A stretch of 64,000 bases of DNA from contig NZ_CP048437.1 in assembly GCF_010509575.1 (NCBI RefSeq), positions 1 to 64,000 on the forward strand. The letters run 5' to 3'. A program made the position numbers and the translations under genes. Position 1 is the first letter of the stretch; every line of letters starts with the position of its first letter. The notes under the pieces are model-generated. The model was not told where the DNA came from. It saw nothing but the letters and a program-made list of their open reading frames with translations, and searched no databases. This stretch comes from Faecalibacterium duncaniae (GTDB lineage Bacteria > Bacillota > Clostridia > Oscillospirales > Ruminococcaceae). Below are positions 27,249 through 36,210 of this stretch, piece by piece.

Positions 27249-27419
27249 TTATTCAGCAGCGATAGCACCGGTGGGGCAAGCACCCTCGCAAGCGCCGCAA
27301 TCGATGCAAGCGTCTGCATTCACAACTGCAACACCATTCTCAATGGTGACAGCACCAACGGGGCAAGCGCCCTCGCAAGCGCCGCAGCCAACACATGCGT
27401 CAGAAACCTTGTGTGCCAT
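27249..27419 (-). CDS. 2[4Fe-4S] ferredoxin
   Basis: This 56-residue clostridial-type ferredoxin has two CxxCxxCxxxCP clusters: CVGCGACEGACP near residues 9-20 and CIDCGACEGACP near 38-49, each followed by a G-A pair. It carries low-potential electrons, and the nifJ product at 12.5 kb is a natural donor. ATG 27419 follows AAGGAGAGTTTTATT. The two halves are close internal duplicates even at DNA level, as is usual for this family. It is transcribed alone from its own promoter, with its own terminator. Confidence 0.97.
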   Translation of the reverse strand: MAHKVSDACVGCGACEGACPVGAVTIENGVAVVNADACIDCGACEGACPTGAIAAE

Positions 27420-27516
27420 AATAAAACTCTCCTTTTATCACCCGTGCACTAGCTTTAAGAAGAAGTCTGCCCTCGCACGGTGCCAGCAGGCTTCCCCGGA
27501 ATTCATCCTTGTCTGC

Positions 27517-27545
27517 ATTCTAACAAAGTGGAAAAGAAAAGGCAA
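27517..27545 (-). promoter_or_regulatory. Ferredoxin promoter
   Basis: On the - strand TTGCCT (complement of 27540-27545), 17 bases and TAGAAT (complement of 27517-27522). The leader is about 90 bases. I see nothing else in 27546-27709. Confidence 0.7.
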
Positions 27546-27709
27546 GACTAACCGTGTGCCATAAAAGCCCAAAGTTTTATTTTTGTGGGGTTGCACAAAA
27601 GCAAGGCCTAACTTTGCGGGAAAATTAAGAGAGTTTTTTGGCGAAAATCACGAAGAAAGGTTAGTTTTATGATACTAACCACCGTGATATCCCACTATTT
27701 TTCTGGGAA

Positions 27710-28648
27710 TTATTTCTCTTTTTTGGGGCATTTGCCGCAGCCCACATTGCCCTTTTCATCGGCGGCTGCCACCACCGGGGCGGGGTTGCGCACACCGGAA
27801 TAATCGTCGTCCGGGTCGGGGCGGCGGGGTGCCCGTTTGCCGCCGCTGATATACTCACACACGCCCACCTTATAGTAGCGCGGGGTCAGGGCTTCGGTGC
27901 CGCAGCGCACCCGCAGGTAGCCGGAGATGGGGTTCACCTCCAGCACGGTGCCCAGACCATCCGGGGTGCGCACGGTGCTGCCCACCATGGGCATGATGCT
28001 GTTCAGGTATTCGTAGGCGTTTTCCTCGTAGGAAAGGCAGCACATCAACCGGCCGCAGGCACCGCTGATCTTGGTGGGATTCAGGGAAAGGCCCTGCTCC
28101 TTGGCCATCTTGATGGAAACGGGCTGGAAATCCTTGAGGAAGCGGCTGCAGCAGAAAGGCTGGCCGCAGATGCCCAGACCGCCGATCATCTTGCTCTCGT
28201 CGCGCACGCCGATCTGGCGCAGCTCGATGCGGGTGTGGAAGATGCCGGCCAGATCCTTGACCAGTTCGCGGAAGTCTACCCGGCCGTCGGCGGTAAAGTA
28301 GAACATGATCTTGGAGCGGTCAAGGGTGTACTCGGCCTCCACCAGCTTCATTTCCAGGCCGTGGCGGGCAATGCACTCCTGGCAGGTGTGGTAGGCGCGC
28401 TTCTCATCCTCGCGGTTCTGGCGCATCCGGCGCACATCCACGCTGTCGGCCATCCGGGTGATGGGCTTGAGCGCCTTGGAAACGGCGCTGTCGGCGATCT
28501 CTTTCACGCCCTGCACCACCTCGCCGCACTCAATGCCTCGGGCGGTCTCCACGATCACGTATTCGCCGGTTTTGATGTCGGCCCCGGCAGGGTCGAAATA
28601 ATAGCTTTTGCCGTTTTCCTTGAAACGGACAGAGATGACTTTTTTCAT
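27710..28648 (-). CDS. yaaT: PSP1/YaaT-family stage 0 sporulation regulator
   Basis: The 312-residue protein has the PSP1 domain with the Cys-rich motifs CGQPFCCSRFL and GACGRLMCCLSYEE (about 165-220) and an N-terminal MKKVISVRFKENGKSYYFDP. In Bacillus YaaT belongs to the Y-complex (with YlbF and YmcA), which affects phosphorelay signalling and, through RNase Y, RNA maturation. A C-terminal CGKCPKKEK tail may bind metal. ATG 28648 follows GAGGAACAGT; the frame is open 22 codons further upstream, through a hairpin, without a binding site. Confidence 0.92.
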   Translation of the reverse strand: MKKVISVRFKENGKSYYFDPAGADIKTGEYVIVETARGIECGEVVQGVKEIADSAVSKALKPITRMADSVDVRRMRQNREDEKRAYHTCQECIARHGLEMKLVEAEYTLDRSKIMFYFTADGRVDFRELVKDLAGIFHTRIELRQIGVRDESKMIGGLGICGQPFCCSRFLKDFQPVSIKMAKEQGLSLNPTKISGACGRLMCCLSYEENAYEYLNSIMPMVGSTVRTPDGLGTVLEVNPISGYLRVRCGTEALTPRYYKVGVCEYISGGKRAPRRPDPDDDYSGVRNPAPVVAAADEKGNVGCGKCPKKEK

Positions 28649-28799
28649 ACTGTTCCTCACAGGGGAAACTCCCCTATCTCGTAAAAAGGCCCGCAGAAGG
28701 GCCTGAAGATCCATTCTATTCTTTAGTATAACATAACTGGAGAAAATATGCCATAGATGCAGAAAAAGTAGCGAAGCGTCTGCCCACGAAAACGTGACG

Positions 28800-28970
28800 G
28801 CCTGCCAAGGGCTCCCCTACTAGGAGCAACAGCAACAACCGCCGCCGGTGGCGGATAAAGGGCGTTGCTGTTGGGGCTGCGGCCAGCAAGACATAAGTGT
28901 TGTTTACAACACGAAATGGATGCTGGGAGCCGCAACCCGGGCCTGGCGCGCAGCGCCTGAGAGGTTTGAA
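28800..28970. repeat. Dispersed repeat R1, copy 5, carrying the 103-bp insert
   Basis: The order is ggctcccctactaggagc, the insert, then ggagccgcaaccc and cgcgcagcgcctgagaggttt. GGAGC is present on both sides of the insert (28823-28827 and 28926-28930). The insert holds two inverted-repeat arms: caacagcaac with gttgctgttg, and ccagca...tgctgg enclosing gtgttgtttacaacac. Apart from the insert the repeat matches copy 4 closely. Confidence 0.85.
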
Positions 28971-29128
28971 GCGTAAAAAATTTCATCCTCTGCAACATTC
29001 CGCCCCGTTCATTCGTATCCCACTTGAACTCCGTCTGAAATTTGATCTCCAAAACGTCAAAAAACTGAGGTATCATCCGGATTTCACAAAAGATTCTCAA
29101 GATTTGCTAAAGAATCTCCGGGCAAGCC

Positions 29129-29156
29129 TTGCAAGCCCCGGAACCGGGTGTATAAT
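29129..29156 (+). promoter_or_regulatory. Promoter of the RND exporter gene
   Basis: TTGCAA (29129-29134), a 16-base spacer and a perfect TATAAT (29151-29156). The leader is about 75 bases. The stretch 28971-29128 shows nothing else. Confidence 0.75.
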
Positions 29157-29236
29157 AGGGGTATCGCCTTTGATCCGCTCTGAGAAAAAAGAGCAGCCGC
29201 GCAATGCGTGGGAAAACACAGAAACGGTAGGAAGAA

Positions 29237-32200
29237 ATGGAAAAATTCAGCGTCAAAAAACCGTTCACCGTTCTGGTTGCAGTCATCATGGTCATCATGC
29301 TGGGCCTTGTGTCCGTGCAGAATATGCAGACCAACCTGCTGCCAAACGTGAACACACCGTACCTGATGGTGGTCACGGTCTATCCCGGTGCTAGCCCGGA
29401 GCGTGTGGAGAACGAGGTCTCCGACGTGATGGAGAGTGCGCTGGGCACCATCTCGGGCGTGAAAAACGTCACCGCCACCTCGGCAGAAAACTACAGTCTG
29501 CTGCTGATGGAGTTTGAGGATGATACGGACATGAACAGTGCCGTGGTCAAGGTGTCCAACAAGGTGGATCAGACCGCCTCCAGCCTGCCAAGCACCTGTA
29601 TGACCCCCTCCATCATTGAATATACCCTGAACATGAACGCCTTTATGACCGTGGCTGTCAGCCGCGAGGGCAGCGATTCCTATGAGCTGGCCGATTTCGT
29701 CAACGACACCATGGTCCCCTATATCGAGCGTCAGGGCGGCGTTTCCAATATTTCCGCCAATGGTCTGGTCACCCGGATGGTGCAGGTGCAGCTCGATCAG
29801 GAAAAGATCGATGCCATCAACGAAAAGCTGCTGGAAGTCATTGACGTGCAGCTGGCCGATGCAAAGGCCCAGCTGGACACTGCCGAAGCTCAGATCGAGG
29901 CGGGCAGAAAGCAGTACGAGACCCAGCTGGCCAGTTACGACAAGCTGGTCAGCGATACCATCAACAGCCAGTATTCCGGCGAACTGCAGGATTCCTTCAT
30001 GCTGGTCAAAAAGCAGGCACAGGCCCTTTTAGACAGCGTCAACCAGCTCATTGCCGTGGTCAACGAGCCGGAGATCCAGCAGGCCCTGATCGATGTGCGG
30101 GACGGCCTGCAGCGGGTCGTGGACAAGTTCAACGAGACCGGAATGCAGGATATCGATTCTCTGATCGAAATCGTGGCGGAGCTGCGCGATATCACCGATA
30201 AGCTGACCACCGCTTTGCAGGAGCTGCAGCAGCGCCTGAACGCGCAGGGCGACACCGCCGGTACAACGGCCGGGGAGCTGGCCGATGATCTGCAGGTGCA
30301 GCAGAGCCTGAACAACATCTACAGCACACTGGAGAGCACCATCAAGGCCATGGACGACGTGCCCGGCCTGATGGACCAGTTCACCCAGATCGTGGGCAGC
30401 TATTCCCAGCAGCAGCTGCAGGCCTATATCAAGTTCACCGAGGCCCGCGAGATGCTGAACGATTACGAGAAGCAGCTGGAAGATGCCAAGCAGCAGTATG
30501 AGGATGCCAAGCAGATGGCCATGGAGAACTCCGACGTGGCCAAGATGCTGGATATCGACACGCTGGCACAGCTGATCTATGCCCAGAACTTCTCCATGCC
30601 CGCCGGTTATGTCAAGGATTCCAGCAACAAGTCCTGGCTGCTGAAGGTCGGCGAGGAGTACGACAGCATCGAGGATATCTCCGGTGCCCTGCTGCTCCAT
30701 GTGGACGGCTTTGGCGATGTCCGCCTGTCTGACGTGGCCGATGTGCAGATCATTGACAACGCGGAGGACAGCTTTACCCGCCTGAACGGCGAGCGCTCTG
30801 TGGTGCTGAAGATCTTCAAGAGCAATTCTTCCAGCGCCGGTGAAGTTTCCGGCAACTGCAAGGCTGCCTTCAAAGAGCTGGAACAGAAATACGATGGCCT
30901 GCATGTGGTCGTGCTGTCCAACCAGGGCAACTACATCAGCATCATCGTCAGCAGCATCCTGAGCAGTATGCTCATTGGTGCGGCCCTTGCCATCATCGTG
31001 CTGGCCATCTTCCTCAAGGATATCAAGCCCACGCTGGTGGTCGGCATCAGTATCCCGCTGTCGGTGCTGTTTGCCGTGGTGCTCATGTACTTCACCGGTC
31101 TGGATATGAATATTATGACGCTGGCGGGCCTGTCCCTCGGCATTGGTATGCTGGTGGATAACTCCATCGTCGTCATCGAGAACATCTACCGTCTGCGCAG
31201 CCGCGGCGTGCCCGCTGCCCGTGCGGCGGTCCAGGGCACCAAGCAGGTGGGCATGGCCATCATGGCTTCCACCCTCACCTCTGTCTGCGTGTTCCTGCCC
31301 GTCATCTTCACATCGGGTGTCATCAAGAGCCTGCTGCAGCCCATGTCCATGTGCATTGGCTACTGTTTGGCTGCTTCCCTCATCGTGGCCCTGACGGTTG
31401 CCCCGGCGGCCTCCTCTACCCTGCTGAAAAACTCCAAGCCCAAAGAGCTCAAGTGGTTCGACAAGGTGCAGGAAAAGTACGTCAAGAGCCTGGAATGGTG
31501 CTTCCAGCACCGCTGGGCACCGTTGGGCGCGGCAGTGGTGCTGCTGGTGTTCTGCGGCTGGCGCGTGATGTCCATGGGCGTTGAGATGCTGCCCACCATC
31601 ACCAGCAACGAGGCCATCGTCACCCTCTCCACCGAGAAGGATATGACCAAAGAAGAATCCTATGCTGTGGCCGAGAATGTCATTGATGCCCTGCTGGCTG
31701 TGGACAACGTGGAAGAGGTGGGCGTTACCACCGACAGCCGCGTGGCCGGAATGGATGTCGGCCAGCTGGGCCTGCCCCAGACCATCACCGACCTGCTGAA
31801 AGCCGCCAACAGCTACGGCACTTACCAGATCAACGTGATGCTGGACGAAAGCCTCTCCTCCCGGCAGATCGAACAGGCCCGCGAGGCGCTGGAGGAAGCT
31901 GTGAACGGCGTGGAGAACTGCACCGCCACCGTTGAGATCAGCGGAATGCAGGAGCTGACCAGCCAGCTGGATATGGGCCTGACCGTTCAGGTCTCCGGCA
32001 GCGACATTGATACCATGACTGCCCTCTCCGAGAAGGTGGTGGATATGGTCAACGAGATGGACGGCTTTACCAATGCCACCAACGGTCTGGGCAGCGGCGA
32101 TGCCACCATCAACCTGCAGATTGACCGGGATAAGGTCCGTTCCTACGGCCTGACCGTGGCGCAGGTCTACCAGCAGATCGCCGCCAAGCTGACCACCACC

Positions 32201-33163
32201 ACCACGGCCCAGACCCCCGTTGCCATCGATGGCTCCACCATGAATGTCCAGATCAGCAACAATCTGGACCCCATGACCAAGGAAAACATGATGGATATGA
32301 CCTTTACGACCTCCGTCATGGCCGCCGACGGCACCACCGAGACCGGCACCTGCACGCTGGGCGATATGGCCACTTGGGTCACCGGCTCCACCCCGGACTC
32401 CATCACCAGCAAGAACCAGACCCGCTATATCAGCGTGACGGCGGATGCGGTGGAGGGCACCAATACCACCACCGAGACCCGCGCGCTGGAAAAGAAGCTG
32501 AACGAGTTTGCCGCATCCGATGAAATGCCCGAGGGCTGCAGCTTCTATATGGGCGGCGGCTCTGAGATCAACGGCATGGTGGTGGATCAGATGGGCCAGT
32601 GGATGTTCCTGGCTCTGCCCTTCGTCTACCTTGTTATGGTGGCCCAGTTCCAGAGCCTGCTCTCCCCCTTCATTGTTCTGTTCACCATTCCGCTGGCCTT
32701 TACCGGCGGTCTGCTGGGCCTGCTGCTCACCGGCCAGCAGCTGACCATGATCTCCCTGATGGGCTTCATCGTCCTGATGGGCACGGTCGTCAACAACGGC
32801 ATCGTGTTCGTGGATTACGCCAACCAGCTGCGCATCGGCGGCATGGAGCGCCGCGCGGCCCTGATCGCCACCGGCAAAACACGAATGCGCCCCATCTTGA
32901 TGACCACCCTGACCACCGTTCTGGCCATGCTCCAGCTGGTGTTCAGCGGCGATATGGCCAGCCAGCTGATGAGCGGTATGGCCATCGTCATCATCTTTGG
33001 CCTGACCTACGCCACCCTGATGACCCTGTACGTTGTGCCCCTGATGTATGACATCCTCTTCAAGAAGCCGCCGCTGAACGTGGATATCGGCGATGAGAAC
33101 CTTGACGACATCCCCGATGATGCCGCCGAGTATATCGCCCAGAACACCGCTCAGCCGGAGTAA
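29237..33163 (+). CDS. RND-superfamily efflux transporter (HAE1/AcrB-like)
   Basis: This 1308-residue proton-driven exporter begins with the typical cytoplasmic start and first helix (FSVKKPFTVLVAVIMVIMLGLV). Helix groups follow at about 560-740 and after 1125. The usual relay acidic residues appear in GMLVDNSIVVIENIYRLRSRG. The product is longer than AcrB (about 1050) because of a helical, Gln/Glu-rich insertion at about residues 195-440 with heptad-like stretches (QLADAKAQLDTAEAQIEAGR), likely a coiled coil outside the membrane. No membrane-fusion or outer-membrane partner is nearby, as expected in a Gram-positive cell envelope. Substrate unknown. Confidence 0.92.
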   Translation: MEKFSVKKPFTVLVAVIMVIMLGLVSVQNMQTNLLPNVNTPYLMVVTVYPGASPERVENEVSDVMESALGTISGVKNVTATSAENYSLLLMEFEDDTDMNSAVVKVSNKVDQTASSLPSTCMTPSIIEYTLNMNAFMTVAVSREGSDSYELADFVNDTMVPYIERQGGVSNISANGLVTRMVQVQLDQEKIDAINEKLLEVIDVQLADAKAQLDTAEAQIEAGRKQYETQLASYDKLVSDTINSQYSGELQDSFMLVKKQAQALLDSVNQLIAVVNEPEIQQALIDVRDGLQRVVDKFNETGMQDIDSLIEIVAELRDITDKLTTALQELQQRLNAQGDTAGTTAGELADDLQVQQSLNNIYSTLESTIKAMDDVPGLMDQFTQIVGSYSQQQLQAYIKFTEAREMLNDYEKQLEDAKQQYEDAKQMAMENSDVAKMLDIDTLAQLIYAQNFSMPAGYVKDSSNKSWLLKVGEEYDSIEDISGALLLHVDGFGDVRLSDVADVQIIDNAEDSFTRLNGERSVVLKIFKSNSSSAGEVSGNCKAAFKELEQKYDGLHVVVLSNQGNYISIIVSSILSSMLIGAALAIIVLAIFLKDIKPTLVVGISIPLSVLFAVVLMYFTGLDMNIMTLAGLSLGIGMLVDNSIVVIENIYRLRSRGVPAARAAVQGTKQVGMAIMASTLTSVCVFLPVIFTSGVIKSLLQPMSMCIGYCLAASLIVALTVAPAASSTLLKNSKPKELKWFDKVQEKYVKSLEWCFQHRWAPLGAAVVLLVFCGWRVMSMGVEMLPTITSNEAIVTLSTEKDMTKEESYAVAENVIDALLAVDNVEEVGVTTDSRVAGMDVGQLGLPQTITDLLKAANSYGTYQINVMLDESLSSRQIEQAREALEEAVNGVENCTATVEISGMQELTSQLDMGLTVQVSGSDIDTMTALSEKVVDMVNEMDGFTNATNGLGSGDATINLQIDRDKVRSYGLTVAQVYQQIAAKLTTTTTAQTPVAIDGSTMNVQISNNLDPMTKENMMDMTFTTSVMAADGTTETGTCTLGDMATWVTGSTPDSITSKNQTRYISVTADAVEGTNTTTETRALEKKLNEFAASDEMPEGCSFYMGGGSEINGMVVDQMGQWMFLALPFVYLVMVAQFQSLLSPFIVLFTIPLAFTGGLLGLLLTGQQLTMISLMGFIVLMGTVVNNGIVFVDYANQLRIGGMERRAALIATGKTRMRPILMTTLTTVLAMLQLVFSGDMASQLMSGMAIVIIFGLTYATLMTLYVVPLMYDILFKKPPLNVDIGDENLDDIPDDAAEYIAQNTAQPE

Positions 33164-33213
33164 GAAAATTTCCCCAAAGCACCCTTCACAGCCAAGTGAG
33201 GGGTGCTTTTTTG
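33163..33213 (+). terminator. Terminator after the RND gene; first of two direct copies
   Basis: AAAGCACCCTTCAC pairs with GTGAGGGGTGCTTT and runs into T6. From the stop codon onwards 50 bases are repeated at 34107-34156 with only two differences. Confidence 0.9.
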
Positions 33214-33217
33214 ATAC

Positions 33218-33246
33218 TTGCAGGATAGATAAAATGATGATAAAAT
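33218..33246 (+). promoter_or_regulatory. Candidate promoter of the Rpn-type gene
   Basis: TTGCAG (33218-33223), 17 bases, TAAAAT (33241-33246). The predicted start is about 40 bases before the gene. Confidence 0.6.
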
Positions 33247-33293
33247 ATAAACGTAGAAAAGTACTCTTTTTCTGAAACGAAAGGATGGCGGAA

Positions 33294-34109
33294 ATGCGGT
33301 TCGTACAGTTGGATGAGAAGAATGAAGAACGCATGAATGCTATCCGTAAATTCACCCTGATGGATGACACCTTTATGACACAGGTGTTTTCAGGAGATAA
33401 AGAGAGCACACAGGAGCTGCTTCGCATCATCCTGAAACGAAAGGACCTGACCGTCGCAAGGTCTGCAACACAGCTTACGATCGGCAATCTGTTTGGCCGT
33501 TCTGTACGGCTGGACATTTATGCAACGGATGATGCAGGCAAGCAGTACGATATCGAAGTACAGCAGGAAGATAAGGGAGCCGCTCCGGAACGGGCGCGGC
33601 TGAACAGTGCGCTGTTTGATTCCCGCCTGACGACTTCTGGCGAAAAATATTCTGACCTGCCTGAGACATATATCATATTTATTACGGCAAATGATGTTTT
33701 GGGAGATGGTCTGCCGGTTTACAATATTGAACGGACGATTCAGGAAACCGGGAAGCTGTTCCACGACCGTGCACATATCGTATATGTGAACGGCGCATAT
33801 CGGGGAACGGATGAGGTCGGCGCGCTGATGCAGGATTTCCGCTGTGATGACTATCGGGATATCCGGAACCCCAAAATAAGGGCAAGAGTAAAATACTTTA
33901 AAGAAGAAACGGAAGGAGTGGCAGCTATGTGCAAGACAATGCAGGTGATCGTTGATCGGGAACGAGAAGATGCCGAGGTGGCAAAGGGAAAGCGCATTGC
34001 GCTCAATCTCTGGAAGAACGGAGAGCATGATCTGGATAAGATCGCCCAGACCACCGAACTTTCGTTAGAACAGGTGCGGGAGGCAATTACCGAACCGTGT
34101 TCTGCATAA
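33294..34109 (+). CDS. Rpn-family recombination-promoting nuclease / PD-(D/E)XK protein
   Basis: The 271-residue protein matches the Rpn/transposase_31-like group: FTLMDDTFMTQVFSGDKESTQELL at the N-terminus and a PD-(D/E)XK core with RLDIYATDDAGKQYDIEVQQ (the D and ExQ catalytic positions) near residues 70-90. The C-terminal part is helical with EGVAAMCKTMQ and a final helix-turn-helix-like stretch (HDLDKIAQTTELSLEQVREA). RpnA relatives promote RecA-independent recombination. ATG 33294 follows AAAGGA; ATG 33285 is too close to that site. The gene lies between two near-identical 50-bp terminators, which suggests duplication or insertion. Confidence 0.85.
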   Translation: MRFVQLDEKNEERMNAIRKFTLMDDTFMTQVFSGDKESTQELLRIILKRKDLTVARSATQLTIGNLFGRSVRLDIYATDDAGKQYDIEVQQEDKGAAPERARLNSALFDSRLTTSGEKYSDLPETYIIFITANDVLGDGLPVYNIERTIQETGKLFHDRAHIVYVNGAYRGTDEVGALMQDFRCDDYRDIRNPKIRARVKYFKEETEGVAAMCKTMQVIVDREREDAEVAKGKRIALNLWKNGEHDLDKIAQTTELSLEQVREAITEPCSA

Positions 34110-34157
34110 GAAAACTTCCCCAAAGCACCCTTCACAGCCATGTGAGGGGTGCTTTTT
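34107..34157 (+). terminator. Terminator after the Rpn-type gene; second direct copy
   Basis: It is the same hairpin as at 33163-33213, again starting with the gene's own TAA. The two copies differ at two positions in 50. Confidence 0.9.
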
Positions 34158-34228
34158 GTCAATCTGCTAAAAAATTTGCCGCAGCTTTGGCACAGTCTCT
34201 AAAAATTGGGGGGATTCAATAAAAAATA

Positions 34229-34257
34229 TTGACAGGGGGGAGGGGGAGATGTAAAAT
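34229..34257 (+). promoter_or_regulatory. Promoter of the lipoprotein gene
   Basis: A perfect TTGACA (34229-34234), 17 bases (almost all purine) and TAAAAT (34252-34257). The 70-base leader contains the small inverted repeat gtaaaatatcattttac just before the ribosome binding site. Confidence 0.8.
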
Positions 34258-34332
34258 GAGGTCACAATGCAGAAGGTGTAGGGGTATGCTTTCTGTGTGG
34301 TAAAATATCATTTTACATTGGAGGTTCTACAA

Positions 34333-34902
34333 ATGAAAATGCTCAAGAAAATGGCCGCCCTTCTGCTGGTCGGCGTAATGGCTCTGGCACTGCTCACCGC
34401 TTGCGGCGATGAGGCTCCCAGCAAGTCTTTTGCACAGCAGGTTGAAGAAACTGCATTTGAAGCAATGAAGCAGTCTACCGGTATTCAGGTAAATGACGCG
34501 GATCTGAAGAAACTGGCAGAAAGCAAAATCGATCAGATCAATATGGAAGATGGCACCTTTAATTTCAAAAATGCTCTGGATATGCAGGCGCTCATGAAGG
34601 AAATTCAGGAACTGAAGGACGTGCATGCTGAGATTAATGTTAAAGCAGCGATGCCGTTCCCTGAGAGTGTTGTGACCACGGATAAACCCTATAAAGTACT
34701 GGAAGTCACCCCGGAGAATATTGGCGATGTGGCAAAAATTGTTGCCAGAATGGGCAAGCTCAACAGTATTGAGAATGACGGGCTGAAAGTCAATAAACTG
34801 GGTATTGTAGCAAAGACTGTGAATGGAAAAACCTACGTTGCAGTTGCTATGGATGTGACCACAAGTGTTGAGGAAATTCTGAGCATGCTGGGCGTTGGCT
34901 AA
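34333..34902 (+). CDS. Small lipoprotein of unknown function
   Basis: The 189-residue protein has a lipoprotein signal peptide, MKMLKKMAALLLVGVMALAL, followed by LLTACG, so the mature protein would begin at Cys24 attached to the outer face of the membrane. The rest is a soluble domain of mixed helix and strand with no family I recognise. ATG 34333 follows TTGGAGGTTCTACAA. It has its own strong promoter and terminator, so it is monocistronic. Codon use is AT-richer than in galM and galE next door, which may mean later acquisition. Confidence 0.85.
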   Translation: MKMLKKMAALLLVGVMALALLTACGDEAPSKSFAQQVEETAFEAMKQSTGIQVNDADLKKLAESKIDQINMEDGTFNFKNALDMQALMKEIQELKDVHAEINVKAAMPFPESVVTTDKPYKVLEVTPENIGDVAKIVARMGKLNSIENDGLKVNKLGIVAKTVNGKTYVAVAMDVTTSVEEILSMLGVG

Positions 34903-34933
34903 AAGGTAAATGAAGTAAATACTCGGAAATTTT

Positions 34934-34972
34934 CCCCGGAGCGCCTACCCCTGGCCCTCCGGGGCTTTTTTC
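34934..34972 (+). terminator. Terminator after the lipoprotein gene
   Basis: CCCCGGAG (34934-34941) pairs with CTCCGGGG (34957-34964), followed by CTTTTTTC. Confidence 0.9.
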
Positions 34973-35057
34973 TGCCTATGGGGCAGAATTTACAAAAAAT
35001 CTCTCGAAATATTGGATAGATTCCCTTAAAAAATGCCAACACAGAAGGAGAAAATTG

Positions 35058-35066
35058 TGATATAAT
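35058..35066 (+). promoter_or_regulatory. Extended -10 promoter of galM
   Basis: TGATATAAT at 35058-35066 is a perfect extended -10. No clear -35 is present, as is common for this promoter type. Confidence 0.65.
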
Positions 35067-35131
35067 CAAAACAATAAAGGATAAAACAGAGAGTGTGCTG
35101 TCCCCAAAAAATACAAAAGGAGGCGAGCCCT

Positions 35132-36205
35132 ATGGCACAGTTTCTCTCCAAGCCCTTTGGCATGACTCCAAACGGCGAAAAGATCAATGAATACATCATC
35201 TCGAACCCCGGCGGGCTGGCGGTCAGTGTGCTGAACTACGGCTGTATCATCAAGAATATCTGGGTGCCCACCAAGAGCGGGCCGGTGGATGTGGTGCTGG
35301 GCCACGACACCTACGCCGATTACGTCAAGGACTTTGAATCGTCCGGCAGTACCTGCTGCGGCGCGTTCGTGGGCCGGTATGCCAACCGCATCGAGAACGC
35401 CGTGTTCAATGTGGGCGGCAAGACCTATCAGCTGGAAGCCAACAACGGCAAAAACCACCTGCACGGCACCTTCCCGCGCAAGCTGTATGAGGTAAAGACC
35501 TTTGGCGATACCCTGCTTCTGGAGGCGGAAAGCCCCGATGGAGAGGATGGTTTCCCGGGAAATCTGAAGATCTCGGTGCGGTATATCCTCACCGAGGACA
35601 ACGCCCTGCGGATGGATTACCGTGTCTCCTCTGATGCCGACACCATCATCAACCTGACCAACCACACCTACTTCAATCTGGATGGCGGCGGCGATGTGCT
35701 GGGCCAGAAGCTGCGCATCTATGCGTCCCGCTATCTGGAGGGCAACAACGAGACCTGCCCCACCGGCAATATCCTGCCCGTGGCGGGCACGCCGATGGAT
35801 TTCCGGGCGGGCAAGCCCATTGGCCGGGACATCGACACCGGCTTTTCCCAGACCACCATGGTGGGCGGCGGCTATGACCACTGCTTTGTCATCGACAGGG
35901 GCCGCGGGGCCAGCCAGAGCCTGTGCGCCTGGGCTTCCAGCGATAAGACCGGCATCAGCATGAAGGTCTATACCACCCAGCCCGGCGTGCAGCTCTACAC
36001 CGGCAATTTCCTGCAGGACTGCCCTGCCCCCGGCAAGGGTGGCGTGCCGATGCAGAAATACGGCGGCTTTGCGCTGGAGACCCAGCACTTCCCCTGCAGC
36101 CCCTCCCACCCGGAGTTCCCCTCCACCGCCCTGCGGGCCGGGAAAGTGTTCCGCGCCAACACCACCCTGCGGTTCTTCACCGGCAAACAGTGCGGGAAAC
36201 TGTAA
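35132..36205 (+). CDS. galM: Aldose 1-epimerase (galactose mutarotase)
   Basis: The enzyme interconverts alpha and beta anomers of galactose and glucose, the entry step of the Leloir pathway. The 357-residue product has NYGCIIKNIWVP, GRYANRI, NNGKNHLHG with the catalytic-region His, NLTNHTYFNLDG with the second His, and the C-terminal FALETQHFPCSPSHPEFP carrying the catalytic Glu. ATG 35132 follows AGGAGGCGAGCCCT. galE follows 260 bases downstream with its own promoter, so sugar-epimerase genes are clustered but not in one tight operon. Confidence 0.96.
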   Translation: MAQFLSKPFGMTPNGEKINEYIISNPGGLAVSVLNYGCIIKNIWVPTKSGPVDVVLGHDTYADYVKDFESSGSTCCGAFVGRYANRIENAVFNVGGKTYQLEANNGKNHLHGTFPRKLYEVKTFGDTLLLEAESPDGEDGFPGNLKISVRYILTEDNALRMDYRVSSDADTIINLTNHTYFNLDGGGDVLGQKLRIYASRYLEGNNETCPTGNILPVAGTPMDFRAGKPIGRDIDTGFSQTTMVGGGYDHCFVIDRGRGASQSLCAWASSDKTGISMKVYTTQPGVQLYTGNFLQDCPAPGKGGVPMQKYGGFALETQHFPCSPSHPEFPSTALRAGKVFRANTTLRFFTGKQCGKL

Positions 36206-36210
36206 AATGC

